From positions 81,213-145,212 of the forward strand of contig NZ_FNRX01000001.1 of NCBI RefSeq assembly GCF_900105195.1: 64,000 bases of DNA, given 5' to 3'. Origin of the DNA: Rhodococcus pyridinivorans. Its GTDB lineage: Bacteria > Actinomycetota > Actinomycetes > Mycobacteriales > Mycobacteriaceae. Positions 34,660-42,634 of the stretch are shown here, one piece after another; the first letter of the stretch is position 1, and each line of letters opens with the position of its first letter. The notes beneath the pieces were generated by a model. The model ran no database searches. It saw only the letters and a program-made list of their open reading frames with translations, and was not told where the DNA came from. The translations under genes and the position numbers were made by a program.

Positions 34660-35826
34660 CTAGACCAGTGTCAATTCTGGACGTGTGTCGCCCTGTCCGA
34701 GCAGAAGTCGCAGCCTGGGCAGGGTGATCCGTAGTTCGGTAGCGAGTTTCTTGTGGGACAGGCCGCTCTTCTCGGCCATCTCGAAGGCAGACCGGAGCAA
34801 TGCCGGAACCTCGCCGGGATATCCCTGGACTGATTCGTGCACGAACAATCCGGATGATCGGAGCGTAGTGAGGCGCTGGTGAGATCGGCGATACGACGCT
34901 TCCGAGACGGTACCGACCTCCCTACACCGACGGAGAAGAGAGTCGACCGACACGCCCCATTGAACGCTCAGCTCTCCGAGCTTCTTGAAGTCCAAGCGAG
35001 GCGGAAGTATCGGCGTGATCTCCTCGCTGGGAGTGAGGAACTCGGCGGCGAACATGTCAGCCTCTCGTTCCTGCTGTGTGTCCCCAGGCTGGCAGTCGCC
35101 GTGCAACAGAAGATGCCCCAGCTCGTGGGCGGCACTGAACCGATGCCGGTAGACATCGTCGGCACGGTTGGGTGTCAGCACAACGATGGGTCGTGGGAGT
35201 TTCGACGTGGAGAAGGCATCGATGTTCTTGGTCTCGGGCCCGGCGAACGGCACCAGCGTGACAACGATCCCGTGTTGTTCCATCGTGCGAACCATGCGGC
35301 CGATGCGGCCAGTGCCCAGTCCCCAATGGTGGCGTAGGGCTTGAGCCGCTACAACCGGATCGTTCGGAAAGTCGGTCTGTTGTACCTCGCCAGCGGTAAA
35401 GCCGGGAAGATCTACCGCCGGGAACCGGACTCGCTTTTCAAGAGCGTGGGTCAGCTCCCAGATCTGTTCAGTGAATGCGATCGCCTTATCTCGTTGACTC
35501 GCCGGGGTACGTCGCAAGCTGCGGAAGTGGGCGTCCGCAGCATCGAGGCGAGCATACGGGCGACCCGCCGCGAGAAAGGTCACCGGGATGTCGAGGGCTT
35601 GAGCGAGTGCGTCGATGTTGTCTGGCCGTGGTTTTGCTGTACCGGACTCCCACTGGCCGACTGCTACAGCAGAGACTCCGATCTGGTCCGCGATTGCCTT
35701 CTTGGTCAACCCCGATAGACGGCGGGCCTGAGTCAGCCTCGCTGAATCGAATGCACCGCCCAGCTCCTCACCGGCCAGATCGGTATCCGGTAGAAGATGT
35801 AGCTGCCCGGACTCGTACTTACTCAA
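34660..35826 (-). CDS. XRE-family HTH plus ImmA/IrrE metallopeptidase
   Basis: 388 residues. An N-terminal Cro/C1-type HTH (RRLSGLTKKAIADQIGVS, then WESGTAKP) is fused to an ImmA/IrrE zinc peptidase domain with HELGH in SAAHELGHLLLHG near residue 235, followed by AADMFAAEFLTP-like sequence that supplies the third ligand. Such proteins cleave or antagonise repressors and are common in ICEs, phages and toxin-antitoxin-like pairs. It overlaps the upstream gene by 4 nt, so the two act together. The target is unknown; the upstream partner is a natural candidate. Confidence 0.9.
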   Translation of the reverse strand: MSKYESGQLHLLPDTDLAGEELGGAFDSARLTQARRLSGLTKKAIADQIGVSAVAVGQWESGTAKPRPDNIDALAQALDIPVTFLAAGRPYARLDAADAHFRSLRRTPASQRDKAIAFTEQIWELTHALEKRVRFPAVDLPGFTAGEVQQTDFPNDPVVAAQALRHHWGLGTGRIGRMVRTMEQHGIVVTLVPFAGPETKNIDAFSTSKLPRPIVVLTPNRADDVYRHRFSAAHELGHLLLHGDCQPGDTQQEREADMFAAEFLTPSEEITPILPPRLDFKKLGELSVQWGVSVDSLLRRCREVGTVSEASYRRSHQRLTTLRSSGLFVHESVQGYPGEVPALLRSAFEMAEKSGLSHKKLATELRITLPRLRLLLGQGDTRPELTLV

Positions 35827-36644
35827 CTGTCCTCACTACCGGTGTCCTGCTCGCCAGCGTTCGGATGTTCCTCCGAGGACACCTCTTCTAGCGGCGCACG
35901 CATGGACAGACCGAACCCGTTCTCCTGATCGGTGTCCGAGTCGAAACGGTCGACAGCAATGGGATCGGCGTCGACGATCTTCAGCGTCGGGACAGCGGCG
36001 ACGGCATCGACATTCTTGATTGAGTGTGGACCGCGAGTCCATTCCAGCTTTCCCGTACTTGCGTCGACCAGTTCAGCGTCACCCCAGCCGAAATCGAATA
36101 GACCGTCGGGGGAGGCCGATACCCAGAGCACCACCGTGCGGCCTTTGACCCGAGACATCTCGGCGCGGAACTGCTCCTCATCCAGTCGCTGCTGCTCGAG
36201 TTCCTCATCGGTCATGATCGCGTGGTCAATGGTCATCTGAGGGTCAGGCGCACTCGGAGTGAACGTCAGAAGATGCTTCTGGAGAAGCGAGGTCTTTCGA
36301 AGCCGGGCGTGATCCACCGCGGTCCTACCATCGCCGGGTACACGCCACCAGTACAAGACAACGCCGGTCTGCTGGATGACCGGAAGGTCGAACCGGGCGC
36401 GCTGACCCTCCGGCTTACTGGCCCTGATGCCGGGAACGTCCTTGAGTTCTCGGAGCAAGCCACGATTCAGGGCCACGCGCAGGGTATCGGAGTAGGCGTC
36501 CCGGTCAGCCCAACCCTGCTCGACATGCACACGCTGGGCGGCATCCTGCGCTTCGTGAACCACCTTGATTAGCGCATTTCGAATGAAGGGCGCCGTGTCC
36601 CCGAAACGCTCTATCTCGTAGTCCAACAGCTCGGTATGTCCCAA
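35823..36644 (-). CDS. Partner of the XRE-ImmA/IrrE protein, unknown function
   Basis: 273 residues, ATG 36644, ending in a 4-nt overlap with the XRE-ImmA gene. It is hydrophilic with conserved-looking aromatic segments (TGVVLYWWRVPGDGRTAVDH, TVVLWVSASPDGLFDFGWGD) and an acidic C-terminus. There is no signal peptide or membrane span. Two-gene units of a small unknown protein with an XRE-peptidase are typical of stress- or phage-responsive modules. It could be a toxin whose regulator is the downstream gene; that is inference. It is divergent from the type IIG gene. Confidence 0.7.
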   Translation of the reverse strand: MGHTELLDYEIERFGDTAPFIRNALIKVVHEAQDAAQRVHVEQGWADRDAYSDTLRVALNRGLLRELKDVPGIRASKPEGQRARFDLPVIQQTGVVLYWWRVPGDGRTAVDHARLRKTSLLQKHLLTFTPSAPDPQMTIDHAIMTDEELEQQRLDEEQFRAEMSRVKGRTVVLWVSASPDGLFDFGWGDAELVDASTGKLEWTRGPHSIKNVDAVAAVPTLKIVDADPIAVDRFDSDTDQENGFGLSMRAPLEEVSSEEHPNAGEQDTGSEDS

Positions 36645-36782
36645 GACTCAGTCCTAAGGGTTCAGTTTGTCGGCCAAGTTCTTGGCTATGCGCTTCAGTT
36701 TATCACAGGTATCGATCAAAATTGGAGGAGTTCCAACCGGTTCTGATTCGAGAGAGGAGGCCGGCCGAGTGGGTCGAGATGA

Positions 36783-36800
36783 GTGGGTGCCGGCACCCAC
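36783..36800. promoter_or_regulatory. Perfect 18-bp palindrome in a divergent intergenic region (candidate operator)
   Basis: GTGGGTGCCGGCACCCAC lies 15 bp before the ATG of the type IIG gene and about 140 bp from the divergent XRE-ImmA partner gene. Its position suits an operator that controls restriction gene expression, possibly bound by the nearby XRE protein. Confidence 0.5.
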
Positions 36801-36815
36801 GACTACATTTCGGTA

Positions 36816-39800
36816 ATGACTTCCAACCTTGAAGCGATCGTCAGGCGTCTCGCCTCCCGGAAGCCGGTGCGTCCGGAGGCGACCACTCAGGGCGACATCT
36901 ATATGCTGCTCACCACCGCGGCGCTCGGGCTGGACACCGACGACGTCGTGACGATGGAGTCGCAGCTTGCTGACGGTACCCGGCGCCGGATCGATATCGA
37001 GGCGGGTCATGTCGTCATCGAGGTGAAGAAGGACCTGCGCGCCGGCGACTTGGCGGATGCGGAGAAGCAGCTCGCCGGCTACGTCGCGCAGCGAACCAAG
37101 GAACTCGGCGGTCGCTATGTCGGCATCCTCACCGACGGCACCAGCTGGCGGCTCTACCACCTGGCCCACGGCCAGCTGTCTTGTGTCTCCGAGGTCGAGC
37201 TGAGTCCGCGGGACCCGGATCAGGATGGACTGCTGGTGTGGCTCGAGTCGGTGATGGCGACGCGTGAGAAGATCCGCCCCGTCCCGGCCGAGATCGAACA
37301 GCGGCTCGGCTCCGATTCACCCGCTCACCTGCTCGACTACGCGACCCTCGAGGCGCTCTACCACGACAATCGCGATCATCCCGAGGTCAAGCTCAAGCGG
37401 GAGTTGTGGGCCAAGCTGCTGCGTACGGCTTTCGGCACCGGGTTCGTCGATGACGAGGCCCTGTTCATCAACCACACCCTGCTGGTGGTGACAGCGGAGC
37501 TGGTCGCACACGCGGCGATCGGTTGGGATGTATCCCCTCATGGACCCTTGACCCCCGCCCAGTTGACCTCGGGGTCGGAGTTCGCCAATGCCCAGATCCA
37601 CGGCGTCGTCGAGGCCGACTTCTTCGACTGGGTCGTGGAGATCGCCGGCGGCGAGCAGTTTGTCACCGAACTCGGGCGCCGGATTGCGCGGTTCGACTGG
37701 TCCAAGGTCGAGCACGACGTCCTCAAGGTCCTTTACGAATCGGTCATCCCCACTACGGAACGGGAACGGCTCGGCGAGTACTACACCCCGGACTGGCTCG
37801 CCGACCGCGTCATCGACGACCGCATCACCGACCCACTCTCGACTCGTGTCGCCGACCCCAGCTGCGGCAGTGGAACCTTCGTGTTCCACGCCGTTCGCCG
37901 CTACCTCGATGCGGCAGAGGCGGCCGGAACCCCGACCGGGAAGGCCGTTCTCGACGTCACCCGCCACGTCGTTGGCATGGACGTGCACCCTGTTGCGGTC
38001 ACCCTCGCGCGCGTGACCTACGTTCTCGCCATCGGGATCGGCCGCATCAACTCCGAGGACCGGGGGCCCCTGACGATCCCGATCTACCTGGGCGACTCTG
38101 TGCAGTGGGAACAGAACCGGGACCTCTTCGGGGGAGTGGACAGGGTCACCATTGCCACCGCTGGCAACGAACTCGTTGAGGGTGGCGGCGTCTTGTTCGG
38201 CGACGACCTCGTGTTCCCCCGTAGCATCCTCGGCGACGCAAACCGGTTCGACCAGCTCGTTTCCGCGATGGCCGACAACGCGCTCGACCTCAGTGGGAAG
38301 AAGGACCGCACGCTGATCGACCCGGTTCTGCGCCGGTTCGCCGTCACCGATGACGAAGCGGCGATCCTGCGGACCACGTTCTCGACGATGCGCGCCCTCC
38401 ACCAATCGGGTCGCAACCACATCTGGGGCTACTACGTCCGCAACCTGATACGCCCGTTGTGGCTGTCCGAGCCCGGGAACCGCGTCGACATCCTCGTTGG
38501 AAACCCGCCGTGGCTGCGCTATTCGAAGATGTCCGAGCCGATGCAGACTCGGTACAAGGCGCTCGCCAAGCCGCGGAACTTGCTCAACAACGGCCTCGGA
38601 GCATCCGCTCGGGACCTGTCCACCCTGTTCGTCGTGCGGGCCGTGGAACTGTACCTGCGCGAGGGCGGCCAGTTCGCTTTCGTCATGCCGCACGGGACCA
38701 TCACCCGCAAACCTCATTCCGGATTCCGCAGCGGTAAGTGGGCCACCGGGACCGGCGATCATCTCACCGTCGCGTTCGAGACCAGTTGGGACCTCGTCGA
38801 AGCCACGACCGGATTCCCGATGGTCTCGTGTGTCGTCCGCGGCCACCGCGCCGCAGAAGCCACCGCAGTACCGGTCCAGACGGTGAAATGGTCCGGCCGA
38901 CTGTCCCGCGCCGACCTTCCCTGGAGTGAAGCATCGCAACGGATCACGACGGCACTGGGAACGGTGGCCGCACTCGGCGACGGCGACGGACCAGCTTCCT
39001 CGCCGTATAAGTCGCGATTCCGGCAGGGCGCAGTCCTGGCCCCGAGGATGACCCTGTTCGTGACCGAAGCGGACGCCGGCCCACTCGGAGCGGGTGCCGG
39101 ACGAGTTGCTGTGACGTCGTTTCGTACGTCGCAGGAAAAGGAACCGTGGAAATCGCAGCCGTCCCTGTCCGGGAGGGTAGAACGGCAATTCGTGCGACCG
39201 GTGTACCTCGGTGAAGCTGTGTTGCCCTACCGATGCCTCACCCCCCGGCAGGCGGTCCTTCCCCTCAAGGACGCCTCCATCCTGGAAGCGCAGGAAATCC
39301 CCGAGCACCCCGGTCTTATGGGGTGGTGGGACCAGGCGGAATCCACCTGGAACGCGAACAAGTCGGCATCCGACAATTCGCAGCTGCTCGACCGCATCGA
39401 CTTCCACGGCCAGCTGTCCGTGCAACTCCCGACGGCAGCACTGAGGGTGGTATACACGAAGTCCGGTAACACCCTCGCCGCTGCCCTGGTGCGGGACGAC
39501 GCCGCGGTTATCGACCACGTCCTGTACTGGGCGCCGGTGAGCTCGACCGGCGAGGGCCACTACCTGTGCGCGATCCTCAACTCCGTGACACTACTCGAAA
39601 GAGTCAAACCACTACAGGCCCTTGGCCTGTTCGGGGCCCGGCACTTCGACAAGAACGTCTTCGCCGTCCCCTTCCCGAGATACGACGCGAACGAGGACCT
39701 TCACGTGCGTCTAGCCGAACTCGGAGGACTTGCAGAGGAGGCCGCAGGAGACGCCGACATCGCCGGAGCCCGCACCTTCCAGGCCGCCCGCAAGAAGGTT

Positions 39801-39896
39801 GGCGTAGCACTGGCGTCGGCAGGCATCGCCCAAAAGGTCGAGGACGCCGTCGCCGAACTGGTGCCGCTAGAAGCGGTCCTTCCGGTAGAAGGCTGA
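36816..39896 (+). CDS. Type IIG/IIL-like restriction enzyme-methyltransferase
   Basis: 1026 residues from ATG 36816; a GTG at 36783 would add 11 residues across the palindrome. A PD-(D/E)xK-type nuclease lies at the N-terminus (RIDIEAGHVVIEVKK, EVKK about 69-72). The adenine methyltransferase core has DPSCGSGTF (about 347) and NPPW (about 562), and the remaining 400 residues are a target-recognition region. Single-chain enzymes of this type cut and methylate using one recognition domain. An HNH-like gene follows on the same strand after 44 nt. I see no frameshift. Confidence 0.85.
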   Translation: MTSNLEAIVRRLASRKPVRPEATTQGDIYMLLTTAALGLDTDDVVTMESQLADGTRRRIDIEAGHVVIEVKKDLRAGDLADAEKQLAGYVAQRTKELGGRYVGILTDGTSWRLYHLAHGQLSCVSEVELSPRDPDQDGLLVWLESVMATREKIRPVPAEIEQRLGSDSPAHLLDYATLEALYHDNRDHPEVKLKRELWAKLLRTAFGTGFVDDEALFINHTLLVVTAELVAHAAIGWDVSPHGPLTPAQLTSGSEFANAQIHGVVEADFFDWVVEIAGGEQFVTELGRRIARFDWSKVEHDVLKVLYESVIPTTERERLGEYYTPDWLADRVIDDRITDPLSTRVADPSCGSGTFVFHAVRRYLDAAEAAGTPTGKAVLDVTRHVVGMDVHPVAVTLARVTYVLAIGIGRINSEDRGPLTIPIYLGDSVQWEQNRDLFGGVDRVTIATAGNELVEGGGVLFGDDLVFPRSILGDANRFDQLVSAMADNALDLSGKKDRTLIDPVLRRFAVTDDEAAILRTTFSTMRALHQSGRNHIWGYYVRNLIRPLWLSEPGNRVDILVGNPPWLRYSKMSEPMQTRYKALAKPRNLLNNGLGASARDLSTLFVVRAVELYLREGGQFAFVMPHGTITRKPHSGFRSGKWATGTGDHLTVAFETSWDLVEATTGFPMVSCVVRGHRAAEATAVPVQTVKWSGRLSRADLPWSEASQRITTALGTVAALGDGDGPASSPYKSRFRQGAVLAPRMTLFVTEADAGPLGAGAGRVAVTSFRTSQEKEPWKSQPSLSGRVERQFVRPVYLGEAVLPYRCLTPRQAVLPLKDASILEAQEIPEHPGLMGWWDQAESTWNANKSASDNSQLLDRIDFHGQLSVQLPTAALRVVYTKSGNTLAAALVRDDAAVIDHVLYWAPVSSTGEGHYLCAILNSVTLLERVKPLQALGLFGARHFDKNVFAVPFPRYDANEDLHVRLAELGGLAEEAAGDADIAGARTFQAARKKVGVALASAGIAQKVEDAVAELVPLEAVLPVEG

Positions 39897-39940
39897 CTGG
39901 AACTTGCAACGCCCCACTGGCCGGAAATAGGACCGCGGAG

Positions 39941-40783
39941 ATGGCGGACACTGACCCGGAATACAGGCACGCTAAGTGCTACGCGAACACTCGAGGAGGT
40001 TGCTCGACGTCGATATCGGGCGAACACTACATCTCTCACGCCCTGATCCGTCTCTACACCTTCGACGACCCCGACGTTCGTATCAAGCCGACACCGAACT
40101 ACCGGATCCCCGTCGAGATCCAGCCCAAGAAGTTCGTCGCCAACGTGCTGTGCACGACACACAACAACGGACTCAGCGATGCCGACCGGGCAGCGCTCGC
40201 CTTCGCGACCTTCCTGCGCGACATTGCGCTGCGATACCTGAACGGTGCTGGCGAGTGGGGCGATCCCGAAGTGGTCGAGATCTCGGGCGACGACTTCCAG
40301 AGGTGGGTGCTCAAACTGCTCATCACGCACGCCGCCGCGGACGTCTACACCGAGAAGGACGGCGAGCGAGTCAAGACGATCGTTCCCGACGAAGCGATCG
40401 ACTTGCTGCTCGATCGCGCCGGATGGCCTCACACATGGGGACTCGGAGTAACCGGCGACCTGTCGAACGCACACCTGTCGTACGACCCGTTCACCCGGAT
40501 CGAGACCGCCACAAGCGATTGGTGGTCGGCCACACCGCTGATCAAGCACGATCCGCGACTGCTCTTCGGCGGAATCGTCGACCTCGCCGGCGTCAGCTTC
40601 ACACTGTGCCTGTTCAACCAGTCGGAAGCGCGCCTTCAGACCGACGAGATCAACCCGCTGCGCCGGGTGGTGCAACGCCCGAGTTCACTGTCATGGGAAC
40701 TGAACGGTGTACCGAAGACCGTGAGGTTCCGGTGGTCGGACCCTTGGGAGCACGTCCCGATCACCTTCACCATGCAGCGATAG
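39941..40783 (+). CDS. HNH-like zinc nuclease candidate
   Basis: 280 residues from ATG 39941. An N-terminal CYANTRGGC...GEHYISHALI and a later VLCTTHNNGLS form the Cys-x-Cys / EHxxS / CxxHN pattern of HNH-type proteins, with His-Asn in place of the usual Cys-Asn. The rest is unrecognised alpha/beta sequence. It follows the type IIG gene by 44 nt on the same strand and may be part of that system, for example as a second nuclease, or an independent defence gene. Enzymatic activity is inferred. Confidence 0.62.
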   Translation: MADTDPEYRHAKCYANTRGGCSTSISGEHYISHALIRLYTFDDPDVRIKPTPNYRIPVEIQPKKFVANVLCTTHNNGLSDADRAALAFATFLRDIALRYLNGAGEWGDPEVVEISGDDFQRWVLKLLITHAAADVYTEKDGERVKTIVPDEAIDLLLDRAGWPHTWGLGVTGDLSNAHLSYDPFTRIETATSDWWSATPLIKHDPRLLFGGIVDLAGVSFTLCLFNQSEARLQTDEINPLRRVVQRPSSLSWELNGVPKTVRFRWSDPWEHVPITFTMQR

Positions 40784-40818
40784 TTCCCATGCAGTGCACG
40801 GGTTGACATAAAGAGCCG

Positions 40819-41140
40819 CTATCGGCGGTTCTCGTACCGGCGCAGGTCCTCGTACCTGCCTTCACGACGATCGCGGAACTGGGCCCGGATCTCGAAAGCC
40901 TCCGAGGTGTCGCTCGCCAGCAAGAGAGCGATCATGTTCTCGAGGTGGTGCAGAGTCGCACTTTCCGCCGCGGCTGTGTCGATGTTGCGCTTCCACCGGG
41001 ACCGGGATTCCAACTTGGTTCAGAGATCGTCGCTTCGTCGACATACGCCTGATCCGGCTGTCCGCCGCCGAATCCCGGTTCATCAAGGGGGCCGTACTTG
41101 CCGTTCAGATACCGTCGCAGGGTCCGGCCGTCGTCGACGG
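40819..41140 (-). other. Degenerate DNA between the HNH-like gene and the IS remnant
   Basis: Short overlapping open stretches occur only on the - strand. One ends with a plausible protein tail (LLLASDTSEAFEIRAQFRDR) at 40819-40990, and another has FIAMTVDDGRTLRRYLNGKY at about 41080-41150. None forms a full gene. I read this as decayed coding DNA left by insertions, not an intact locus. Confidence 0.3.
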
Positions 41141-41199
41141 TCATCGCGATGAACCGAGGCACGTCCACCGCAGATAGCAAGCCACGCGGGCCGTCGAGG

Positions 41200-41440
41200 A
41201 CGACACGGAGTCGGCACCGGTAACCGAGAGAGCTTCGTGGCGCTTTGTCGTGGCCAGTTTCGGGGCGGGGTTCGCGGCCCCGGATTTGATCCTCGAGGTG
41301 GTGATCGTGATCTTCTCTGCCAGCAGCAGTTGCGGCAGGCCGGTCTGTTCGACCAGCGTCATGACCGGCACCACGCCGCCGTACGACACGAGGCGGTCGT
41401 CGTCGAACATCGCAGAGTCCGCACCCGGAAGTGCCTTTCT
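41200..41440 (-). pseudogene. IS1380-like transposase 5' fragment
   Basis: The - strand encodes MFDDDRLVSYGGVVPVMTLV, then a LPQLLLAEKITI segment and ANPAPKLAT, resembling the N-terminal region of IS1380-family transposases of Mycobacteriales. The reading then leaves the family pattern (no GMxxGADSIDD core), so it is truncated. No terminal repeats were identified. It lies against the 3' end of mcrC and may have altered the McrC tail. Confidence 0.6.
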
Positions 41441-41484
41441 CGAACCGGACCGATCGTTGCCTGAAGAACATCCATCATCCCAGT

Positions 41485-42630
41485 TCAGAGGGCACTTTCC
41501 GTATGTCGGCACGCCGTGACCCCACGGTGGTCGTCGGCGGAGTCAGACTGAGGGATCGCAGGAGCGCTGGATAGGGAGATAGCTCGCATCAGGTGCTCGG
41601 TGATGACCTCACCGGAGGCACGCAGGTCGACGGTGGCACATCGGATCCGGTGCCCTTGGATGACCACTTCTTCGTCGAAGTATCCGTCGACGACGGGATG
41701 GAGCAGGAGGCCTTCGGCGTGACGGTGCTCGTCGCTCTGTTCCTGCTGGGACATCAGATAGGCGTAGATCTGATACAGATACGCGCTGCTCAAGGTGGTG
41801 GTCCGGTAGTTTCCGGCGTGGGTGATGGCCGTGAACTTGGTGTCGATGACCGCCCGCCGCCGAATTTTCCCGCCCGGACGTAGCGGTGCGCGCAGGGTGA
41901 TGTCGGTGTACATCCCGGGCAGCACCGGTTGCATACCGTCGGAGATCCGCTCGATGCTCCAGCTCAACCGGGTGCCGTGTTCCACCGTCCATCCTCGAGG
42001 TTCGAGAGTGTGGCGGTAGAAGCCGTAGACGGCGTGTTCGAACAGTTTACGTAGGTAGTGGTCCGAATCGTCGGGGGCGACGGTGACGAAGTCGTCCTCG
42101 CCGGGATCGGGAATCGACATGGTCAGCAGAAGTTCGGCGAGGGAAAGCATCCGATGGTCGCGGGCGAGCAGTCGCTGCCGGCGCAGTGACGGCACGATGT
42201 CCGGCCGCGGGGCAGGTCCGCTCACTCCCGCCGCTTCCAGCTGCAACGCCAAGGATCGGTACCGGGGACGATCCGGGATCCATGTGGCGGCGGCGCGCAG
42301 CGCGGCGCGGACGAGTCGATTGGCTGCGGTGTCGGTGACCAGGGTGTCGTATCGGCATCGCACCTGTCCCCGTTCGAGGAGTCGGTGGCGAGTGGTGCCG
42401 AGGACATCGATCCGGCCCCGAACCCGAGTCAGGTCCGACACCGTGCGGGTGAAGCCCACGGACAGGCCGGTGTGCAGCCTGTGTTCGACTTCGTCGGCCA
42501 GCATCCGGGCGACGAGCTGGGGCAGGGCCTCCGCGATCTGTTCCGCGCCGGCGAATTCGTGGCCGTGATGCCGGTACAGATCGGAGGCGAACAACTGCAG
42601 AAGCCACAGGTTGCGGACCGGGATCTTCAT
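41485..42630 (-). CDS. mcrC: McrC nuclease subunit of a McrBC-type system
   Basis: 381 residues; it starts 4 nt after mcrB. The McrC hallmark IPVRNLWLLQLFASD opens the protein. The central region carries DITL (about 241) and VIDTKF (about 261), the PD-(D/E)xK catalytic pattern. It should partner McrB to cut DNA containing modified bases. The last 25 residues are atypical (Asp/Ser/His-rich) and abut the IS1380-like remnant, so the original C-terminus may have been replaced. The catalytic core appears complete. Confidence 0.9.
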   Translation of the reverse strand: MKIPVRNLWLLQLFASDLYRHHGHEFAGAEQIAEALPQLVARMLADEVEHRLHTGLSVGFTRTVSDLTRVRGRIDVLGTTRHRLLERGQVRCRYDTLVTDTAANRLVRAALRAAATWIPDRPRYRSLALQLEAAGVSGPAPRPDIVPSLRRQRLLARDHRMLSLAELLLTMSIPDPGEDDFVTVAPDDSDHYLRKLFEHAVYGFYRHTLEPRGWTVEHGTRLSWSIERISDGMQPVLPGMYTDITLRAPLRPGGKIRRRAVIDTKFTAITHAGNYRTTTLSSAYLYQIYAYLMSQQEQSDEHRHAEGLLLHPVVDGYFDEEVVIQGHRIRCATVDLRASGEVITEHLMRAISLSSAPAIPQSDSADDHRGVTACRHTESAL

Positions 42631-42634
42631 CGCA

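Noticed and set aside
36654..36770. Possible short leader peptide on the - strand ending ...RIAKNLADKLNP
   Set aside because: The translation looks protein-like for about 25 residues but has only a TTG start and no ribosome binding site; not strong enough to list.
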